A stretch of DNA of 5,145 nucleotides from Bacteroidales bacterium. Lineage in GTDB: Bacteria > Bacteroidota > Bacteroidia > Bacteroidales > WCHB1-69. The DNA is taken from positions 1-5,145 of the forward strand of contig JAKSMH010000124.1 of assembly GCA_024400715.1 (NCBI GenBank), given 5' to 3'. This document shows, piece after piece, positions 1 through 5,145 of this stretch (position 1 is its first letter; each line of letters opens with the position of its first letter). A program made the position numbers and the translations under genes. A model generated the notes under the pieces. The model saw only the letters and a program-made list of their open reading frames with translations, had not been told where the DNA came from and did no database searches.

Positions 1-19
1 AAGATAAAATCAACACGGC

Positions 20-62
20 AGAAAAATAAACACAACAAGGGCGTGATTTCTCACGCCCTTGT
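20..62 (-). terminator. Rho-independent terminator of the groES-groEL operon
   Basis: A perfect 12-bp inverted repeat (35-46 ACAAGGGCGTGA pairs with 51-62) encloses a 4-base loop. Read on the minus strand it begins 21 bases after the groEL stop codon and is followed by a T-rich stretch (TTGTGTTTATTTTT, about 20-33). A GC-rich stem followed by a T tract is the classic intrinsic terminator. In the plus direction no T run follows the stem, so it mainly serves groEL. Confidence 0.88.
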
Positions 63-83
63 GAACTATATGGAAAACTTCTA

Positions 84-1733
<1,650 letters not shown>

Positions 1734-1761
1734 TTAAATGGATTAATTTATTAACTGAATA

Positions 1762-2037
1762 CTAAAGCGTTGCGTAAATATCGCTTTCCTTCATCATCAA
1801 GTAGGTTTCTCCCTCATATTGGATTTCCGTACCTGAATATTTACCGTAAAGGACGGTGTCGTTAACCTTCAATGTCATAGGTTCATCCTTTTTACCGGGT
1901 CCTACTGCTACGACAGTTCCCTTTTGTGGTTTTTCTTTAGCGGTATCGGGAATAATAATTCCGCCAGCTGTTTTTACTTCTGCTTCGGCAGGTTTTACCA
2001 AAACCCTGTCTGCCAATGGCTTAATGTTCATTTTCAT
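1762..2037 (-). CDS. groES: Co-chaperonin GroES (Hsp10)
   Basis: GroES is the heptameric lid of the GroEL cage in the cytosol and binds through a flexible mobile loop. The 91-aa product has the family's usual length and order: [12 protein letters not shown] near the N-terminus, the mobile loop with hydrophobic contact residues ([19 protein letters not shown], about 22-40), VVAVGPG, the [13 protein letters not shown] strand pair, and the terminal segment [13 protein letters not shown]. Two ATG codons lie six bases apart (2037 and 2031). The second gives the canonical [10 protein letters not shown] start, so either may be used. There is no Shine-Dalgarno sequence; the leader is A/T-rich, as is common in Bacteroidota. 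The stop is TAG. It is the first gene of the groES-groEL operon, and the upstream region 2038-2227 holds candidate promoter boxes and palindromes. Confidence 0.98.
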   Translation of the reverse strand: MKMNIKPLADRVLVKPAEAEVKTAGGIIIPDTAKEKPQKGTVVAVGPGKKDEPMTLKVNDTVLYGKYSGTEIQYEGETYLMMKESDIYATL

Positions 2038-2091
2038 TGTTCTAATTATTTGGTTATTTAATCAATTTTAGATATTTCCATTACCCAAGTA

Positions 2092-2154
2092 CAAATAAAA
2101 TGGGCAACAACTGCCCATTTGCAAATTTTATGCCAAATCCAAATACTGACAAAA
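2092..2154 (-). promoter_or_regulatory. Candidate groES-groEL promoter region
   Basis: No exact copy of the Bacteroidota -7 consensus TAnnTTTG lies upstream of groES on the minus strand, but two near matches do. One is TTTATTTG (complement of 2092-2099) with TTTGC (complement of 2121-2125) 21 bases upstream as a -33 box. The other is TAAAATTTG (complement of 2122-2130, one extra spacer base) with TTTTG (complement of 2150-2154) 19 bases upstream. Either would give a leader of roughly 50-80 bases before the groES start. The palindromes at 2098-2120 and 2143-2163 overlap these boxes. The assignment is inferred from motif similarity and spacing only. Confidence 0.4.
2098..2120. repeat. Perfect palindrome: operator or terminator hairpin upstream of groES
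   Basis: The arms are AAATGGGCA (2098-2106) and its exact complement (2112-2120), around the 5-base loop ACAAC. It lies between the candidate -33 and -7 boxes for groES, where a repressor site would be effective. On the minus strand the second arm continues into TTTTATTTG, so the same structure could act as an intrinsic terminator for the ImmA/IrrE remnant ending at 2228. The sequence is unrelated to CIRCE. The structure is seen directly; its role is open. Confidence 0.6.
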
Positions 2155-2163
2155 TGTCAGTAT
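2143..2163. repeat. Perfect palindrome with extra half-sites upstream of groES, possible operator
   Basis: The arms are ATACTGACA (2143-2151) and its exact complement (2155-2163), with a 3-base AAA centre. Parts recur nearby: ACTGACAAAA at 2145-2154 is repeated at 2200-2209, and AAAATGTCA at 2151-2159 is repeated at 2176-2184. No T tract follows on the minus strand, so a terminator is unlikely. The symmetry plus repeated half-sites suggest a dimeric DNA-binding regulator. The centre is about 44 bp, close to four helical turns, from the palindrome centred near 2109. Confidence 0.55.
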
Positions 2164-2227
2164 GAAACAAAGAAGAAAATGTCATAAATAATATTGCGGA
2201 CTGACAAAAACAGCCACAAATACACTA

Positions 2228-2509
2228 TCAGCCGAAAATACTGTTCATCATTTTATCGGCAAATGCCGCTGCCTCATGCTCTTTCTTCTGATAACCGTCG
2301 ATAATGCTATGGTCGTCAAATTCGATAAAGACTTCCTTTTTCCCGTGCAAAACCAAATGACCCAACTCATGAAAAAACACACGGCACAAATGCTTCGCGC
2401 CTCTAATATTTTGAGACAATTGAATACAAGGAACACCCTTAATCCACCGAAGGGCACCCAATACCTTTAAATGAGGCAGCGACGAAGTTTCTATCACTTC
2501 CAAATCCAC
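2228..2509 (-). CDS. ImmA/IrrE-family metallopeptidase domain protein, truncated (HigA C-terminal-like), possible pseudogene
   Basis: The 93-aa product carries the core of the ImmA/IrrE zinc metallopeptidase domain: a LRWIKGVPCIQLS strand segment (20-32), then FFHELGHLVLHGKKEVFIE (45-63) with the HExxH zinc motif at 47-51, then EHEAAAFAD (77-85), whose Glu is the expected third ligand. This arrangement matches the C-terminal half of HigA-like proteins, which usually carry an N-terminal Xre-type HTH domain and exceed 300 residues. Here the HTH is absent, the frame is closed by a stop at 2528-2530, and the protein ends a few residues after the third-ligand motif. There is no in-frame ATG before the domain; the given start is GTG (2507-2509) and TTG (2501-2503) is the next choice. 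The open frame to 2527 (LSCIEVV) still looks domain-like, which favours a remnant. No HigB-type toxin gene is beside it. It could still be a short expressed protein, because a -7 box lies at 2544-2551. Confidence 0.72.
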   Translation of the reverse strand: MDLEVIETSSLPHLKVLGALRWIKGVPCIQLSQNIRGAKHLCRVFFHELGHLVLHGKKEVFIEFDDHSIIDGYQKKEHEAAAFADKMMNSIFG

Positions 2510-2543
2510 AACTTCTATACAGCTTAATTATAGATCCAATGTG

Positions 2544-2551
2544 CAAAGTTA
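2544..2551 (-). promoter_or_regulatory. -7 promoter box for the ImmA/IrrE remnant
   Basis: On the minus strand this reads TAACTTTG, an exact match to the Bacteroidota -7 consensus TAnnTTTG, and would start transcription near 2537, about 28 bases before the GTG at 2509. No convincing -33 TTG or TTTG is seen at the expected distance; that position falls inside the left end of the inverted-repeat element starting at 2563. Confidence 0.45.
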
Positions 2552-2562
2552 TAAAAAAATAT

Positions 2563-2670
2563 CGGAATTATCCCGTTTGCTCTTGTTGAGATTCCGGTGT
2601 TTCCTCCATACGACGGAAACAGCGGAGCGAAGGTCGGAATCTCTATACAAGACTTAAGGGGATAATTCTG
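2563..2670. repeat. 108-bp MITE-like inverted-repeat element
   Basis: The ends are complementary: GAATTATCCC (2565-2574) is the exact inverse complement of 2659-2668, extended to 12 positions by one C-G and one G-T pair. Inside are three more nested arms: 2581-2586 with 2647-2652, GAGATTCCG 2588-2596 with 2635-2643, and TGTTTCC 2598-2604 with 2615-2621. The whole element can fold into one long branched hairpin. It is flanked on both sides by AAAAATAT (2555-2562 and 2671-2678), consistent with an 8-bp target duplication, although the area is A/T-rich. It encodes no transposase, so mobility would need a partner element elsewhere. Together with the promoters at 2544-2551 and 2743-2750 it accounts for most of the gene-free stretch 2528-2838. 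The structure is clear; mobile origin is inferred. Confidence 0.6.
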
Positions 2671-2742
2671 AAAAATATTAGCAGGTGATTTGAAAAAAAA
2701 GCAATTTTCCACATCAGTAATTTAACATATTGAGTTTTTTTG

Positions 2743-2750
2743 TACTTTTG
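2743..2750 (+). promoter_or_regulatory. -7 promoter box for the malic enzyme gene
   Basis: TACTTTTG matches the Bacteroidota -7 consensus TAnnTTTG exactly. The -33 position is weak: TTTA at 2721-2724, 18 bases upstream, is the best placed. Transcription would start near 2757, giving a leader of about 80 bases, A-rich near the start codon and without a Shine-Dalgarno sequence. It could drive both the malic enzyme and the lipoprotein gene after it. Confidence 0.55.
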
Positions 2751-2838
2751 CAAGATGTATGCCTGAAAATGCAGGTGGCATTTTGAGATGAGAAAACGGA
2801 AGATTTTTAGAAGAAAAAAATAGAGAAAATTATAAAGA

Positions 2839-4281
2839 ATGAAGACATTAGACAATATAGAATCCCTCTTCCCGAAAAGTTTTTCGGAAGAACAGAAAGC
2901 AAAGGCCAAGACGTTGTTTTTTAAGACGATGGCAATCCGTGCCCACCAGTTTTACGGAGGAAAAATCCAAACGGTGCCGTTGGCTCCGATTTATGGCTTC
3001 AATTGGTTCAACGTGTGGTACACGCCGGGGGTGTCGGCTGTTTCCACTGCCATCCGTGACGACAACGACCGCTCGTTTGAATTGAGTAACCGCAAGAACC
3101 TGGTGGCCGTGGTGAGCGACAGCACCCGCGTTTTGGGCGATGGCGACTGTACGCCTCCGGGGGGTGTGGGCGTGATGGAAGGCAGGGCGCTGCTGCGGAG
3201 ATCTCGGGGTGGCGTGGCGGCCCTTGCCCTGGGCGTAGATCGTCGCGACGAAAATGGCGAACATCAGGCCGATAAGATTATCGAGTTTGTGAAGATGGTC
3301 CAGCCGTCGTTCGGTGCCGTCAACTTGGAGGATATTTCCCAGCCCAATTGTTTCAAGGTGCTGGACGAATTGCGCGAAAAATGCGACATTCCCGTTTGGC
3401 ACGACGACGCCCAGGGAACGGCTTGCGTGACTTTGGCGGGAATCCTGAACGCACTGAAATTGACCGGGAAGAAATTGTCCGAAATCAAGACGGTGCTTTA
3501 CGGTTCGGGGTCTGCCAATACCTGTATCGCCCGTTTGATGATTAACGACGGTGCGGATCCGAAGAAAATGATTATGTTTGACAGCAAGGAGGCCTTGCAT
3601 GACCAACGTGAGCGCTATAGCAAGGATCCCCGTTTCTATCGTCAGTGGGAGTTGTGCCAGATTACCAATCCCGACCACATTACCAATGAGGAAGAGGCCT
3701 TCAGGGATGCCGACTTGGTGGTGGCTTTGTCCAAGCCGGGTCCCGATACCATTAAGCCGGAATGGATTTCGTTAATGGCAGAAAAGGCCATTGTTTTCGC
3801 CTGTGCGAATCCAGTCCCGGAAATCTATCCGTATAAGGCCAAGGAAGCCGGTGCCTACATCGTGGCGACGGGACGCGGCGACTTCCCCAACCAGGTGAAC
3901 AATTCCGTTTGCTTCCCCGCCATCTTGAAGGGTACGCTGTTGGTTTCTGCTCGCAAGATTACCGATGCCATGGCTATTTGTGCTGCCCATTCTATTGCCG
4001 ATTTCGCCGAAAAACGCGGTATCGATGTCGATAATATTATGCCGAATATGCTTGAAAGCGATTTGTTTCCACAGGTGGCCGCCGACGTGGCAATGCAGGC
4101 TATCAAGGACGGCGTGGCGATTAAGCAGTTGACCTGGGACGAAGTTTATCAAAAAGCAAAGGCGGATATCGACCAGGCACACGCTATGAGTAATTTGCTC
4201 CAACAAAACGGAATGATTCCCGAATTTCCGGAAGAAATCATTAAGGAAGTGGTTGCGGAAGTAATTAGTAAAATTCAATAA
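2839..4281 (+). CDS. Malic enzyme (NAD(P)-dependent, oxaloacetate-decarboxylating malate dehydrogenase)
   Basis: Malic enzyme converts malate to pyruvate and CO2 with reduction of NAD+ or NADP+, linking C4 acids to pyruvate in the cytosol. The 480-aa product shows the family in order: WYTPGVSAV (60-68) with the catalytic Tyr61; NLVAVVSDSTRVLGDGD (87-103); the VMEG segment (112-115); NLEDI (162-166) and WHDDAQGTA (187-195) with acidic metal ligands; the Rossmann loop GSGSAN (222-227); FACANPVPEI (320-329); and TGRGDFPNQVNN (344-355). It lacks the C-terminal phosphotransacetylase-like domain of long MaeB proteins. Coenzyme preference cannot be read safely. The oddity is residue 116: the lysine expected in MEGK is Arg (AGG), and 120-123 reads RRSR where relatives have roughly MKYL; AGA and CGG codons occur only in this patch. 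This may be a sequence error, compensating frameshifts or real divergence. The ATG at 2839 fits the A-rich leader and the -7 box at 2743. The lipoprotein gene follows after 28 bp with no terminator between. Confidence 0.93.
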   Translation: MKTLDNIESLFPKSFSEEQKAKAKTLFFKTMAIRAHQFYGGKIQTVPLAPIYGFNWFNVWYTPGVSAVSTAIRDDNDRSFELSNRKNLVAVVSDSTRVLGDGDCTPPGGVGVMEGRALLRRSRGGVAALALGVDRRDENGEHQADKIIEFVKMVQPSFGAVNLEDISQPNCFKVLDELREKCDIPVWHDDAQGTACVTLAGILNALKLTGKKLSEIKTVLYGSGSANTCIARLMINDGADPKKMIMFDSKEALHDQRERYSKDPRFYRQWELCQITNPDHITNEEEAFRDADLVVALSKPGPDTIKPEWISLMAEKAIVFACANPVPEIYPYKAKEAGAYIVATGRGDFPNQVNNSVCFPAILKGTLLVSARKITDAMAICAAHSIADFAEKRGIDVDNIMPNMLESDLFPQVAADVAMQAIKDGVAIKQLTWDEVYQKAKADIDQAHAMSNLLQQNGMIPEFPEEIIKEVVAEVISKIQ

Positions 4282-4309
4282 AACATAGATCTTTCAAAAT
4301 AGAATAATA

Positions 4310-5145
4310 ATGAAAAAAATTATCTTGGTTTTAGTCGGTTTCATCGTGCTTTTTGCCGCTTGTAAGCCCAAAAGTCAAAATGTTTATACCATTAATGGCC
4401 AATTGGACAATGCCCAATTGGACGGAAAAATGGTGTACCTCTTTGACGCGTTTAATATGTCTGTGATCGACTCGGCCCTTATCGAAAAGGGAACATTCGT
4501 GTTTTCCGATACCGTTTCCCAACCCATATTTGCCTTCCTGCTGACTTCACAGGATGAAGAACCTTATTATATGAGAGTGGTGGTGGAACCTGGTGAAATT
4601 TATGCGGATATGCTTACCGATTCTTTGTCGGGAACCCCGCTAAATGACGAGTTGTATCAATATCTGAATAAGTATAATTACTATTCCAATGAAATTCAAA
4701 CCGCCTACGAACAGTATTCTTCCATTACGGACGAGGCCGCACGGGAAACGGCAAAAGTCGAGTTTGACGCAAAGTACGAGGGGTTGATGAACGACTTTAA
4801 CCATTTGGTCTGCGAGGCATTTGAAAGAAACAAGACGAATGTCTTGGGCGTATTCTATCTGATGCAGTGGAAGGAAAATGCACAGGACTTGAGTCTTGAA
4901 AAGGCCGAGGCAATGCTCCAAAACGCTTCTGCTGAAGTGCGAAACCATCCGGTCGTTATGCAGTTGCTGGAAGATTTGAAATCTTTGGAAAAAACAAGTG
5001 TCGGCCATCCGTTTGTTGATTTGGAGCTTATAGAATACAAATCTGGAAATTTGATAAAATTGAGCGATTTCATTAATGGCAAAGTTGCTGTGATTGATTT
5101 CTGGGCTTCTTGGTGCAGGCCTTGTCGCGAAGCCATTCCGGAAAT
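4310..5145 (+). CDS. TlpA/thioredoxin-like lipoprotein with DUF4369-like N-terminal region (3' end cut by window)
   Basis: The frame is open from the ATG at 4310 to the window end (278 codons plus two bases), so the C-terminus is missing. MKKIILVLVGFIVLFAAC is a lipoprotein signal peptide with the lipidated Cys at 18 (lipobox FAAC; Phe at -3 is slightly unusual). No acidic export signal follows the Cys (KPKSQ), which favours a periplasm-facing anchor. Residues 25 to about 120 (YTINGQLDN, GKMVYLFDA, IDSALIEKGTFVFSD, VVVEPGEIYADM) look like the beta-rich DUF4369 region often found before thioredoxin domains in Bacteroidota. A helical, charged linker (about 110-230) leads to a TlpA/AhpC-type thioredoxin fold starting at VGHPFVDLEL (231-240), with VIDFWASWCRPC (261-272) carrying the redox CxxC at 269-272. 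A role in thiol-disulfide reduction or exchange in the cell envelope is inferred from the family; its partners are unknown. It probably shares the malic enzyme transcript. Confidence 0.9.
   Translation, partial: MKKIILVLVGFIVLFAACKPKSQNVYTINGQLDNAQLDGKMVYLFDAFNMSVIDSALIEKGTFVFSDTVSQPIFAFLLTSQDEEPYYMRVVVEPGEIYADMLTDSLSGTPLNDELYQYLNKYNYYSNEIQTAYEQYSSITDEAARETAKVEFDAKYEGLMNDFNHLVCEAFERNKTNVLGVFYLMQWKENAQDLSLEKAEAMLQNASAEVRNHPVVMQLLEDLKSLEKTSVGHPFVDLELIEYKSGNLIKLSDFINGKVAVIDFWASWCRPCREAIPE

Noticed and set aside
2038..2227. A CIRCE element (HrcA operator) before groES
   Set aside because: CIRCE has arms TTAGCACTC and GAGTGCTAA with a 9-base gap; neither arm is present. The palindromes here have different sequences.
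2524..2712. A 62-codon minus-strand frame across the inverted-repeat element
   Set aside because: Most of its translation comes from the palindromic element, it has no recognisable domain and no promoter or start signal of its own; best seen as a by-product of the repeat.
2759..2781. A hairpin in the malic enzyme leader (ATGCC pairing with GGCAT), as a possible riboswitch or attenuator
   Set aside because: The stem is only 5 bp with a competing 4-bp inner pairing, and there is no terminator partner or known riboswitch core.
2528..2838. A HigB-type toxin gene or HTH-domain fragment beside the ImmA/IrrE remnant
   Set aside because: No frame on either strand in this stretch reads like a toxin or helix-turn-helix domain; it holds the inverted-repeat element and promoter boxes only.
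2848..3678. A 276-codon open frame on the minus strand opposite the malic enzyme gene
   Set aside because: It lies wholly antisense to a strongly conserved enzyme, its translation shows no recognisable domain, and open antisense frames are common opposite GC-richer coding sequence.

Overview
The window looks like chromosomal DNA of a Bacteroidota bacterium, most likely of the order Bacteroidales. This rests on the GroEL/GroES sequence style (GroEL begins MAKDIL and ends in a GGM-rich tail), on two exact matches to the Bacteroidota -7 promoter consensus TAnnTTTG, on A-rich leaders without Shine-Dalgarno sequences, and on a lipoprotein thiol-disulfide protein with a DUF4369-like N-terminal region. 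I cannot name the genus from sequence alone.

Layout. Bases 1-2037, minus strand: a groES-groEL chaperonin operon read right to left, ending in a strong hairpin terminator (stem 35-62). Bases 2038-2227: the groES upstream region, with no CIRCE element but with two perfect 9-bp-arm palindromes about 44 bp apart (2098-2120 and 2143-2163) and repeated half-sites of the second one. Bases 2228-2527, minus strand: a short ImmA/IrrE-type zinc metallopeptidase domain (HELGH), apparently the leftover C-terminal part of a HigA-like antitoxin or regulator. Bases 2528-2838: no gene; this stretch holds a -7 box for the remnant, a 108-bp inverted-repeat element resembling a MITE, and a promoter for the next gene. 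Bases 2839-4281, plus strand: a complete 480-aa malic enzyme. Bases 4310-5145, plus strand: the first 278 codons of a TlpA/thioredoxin-like lipoprotein cut by the window edge, 28 bp after the malic enzyme and probably co-transcribed with it.

How the genes relate. GroES and GroEL form one folding machine. The malic enzyme (malate to pyruvate plus CO2 with NAD(P)H) and the envelope thiol-disulfide protein share a likely transcript, but their functional link is not evident. The metallopeptidase remnant and the inverted-repeat element between the two divergent blocks suggest a small site of past insertion and decay.

I see no clearly new multi-gene system. The points most worth checking are: (1) a short anomalous patch in the malic enzyme where the catalytic lysine reads as arginine and rare Arg codons cluster, suggesting compensating frame errors or a truly altered active site; (2) the MITE-like element with its flanking 8-bp direct repeat; and (3) the palindromes upstream of groES, which may be operators of a non-CIRCE heat-shock control.
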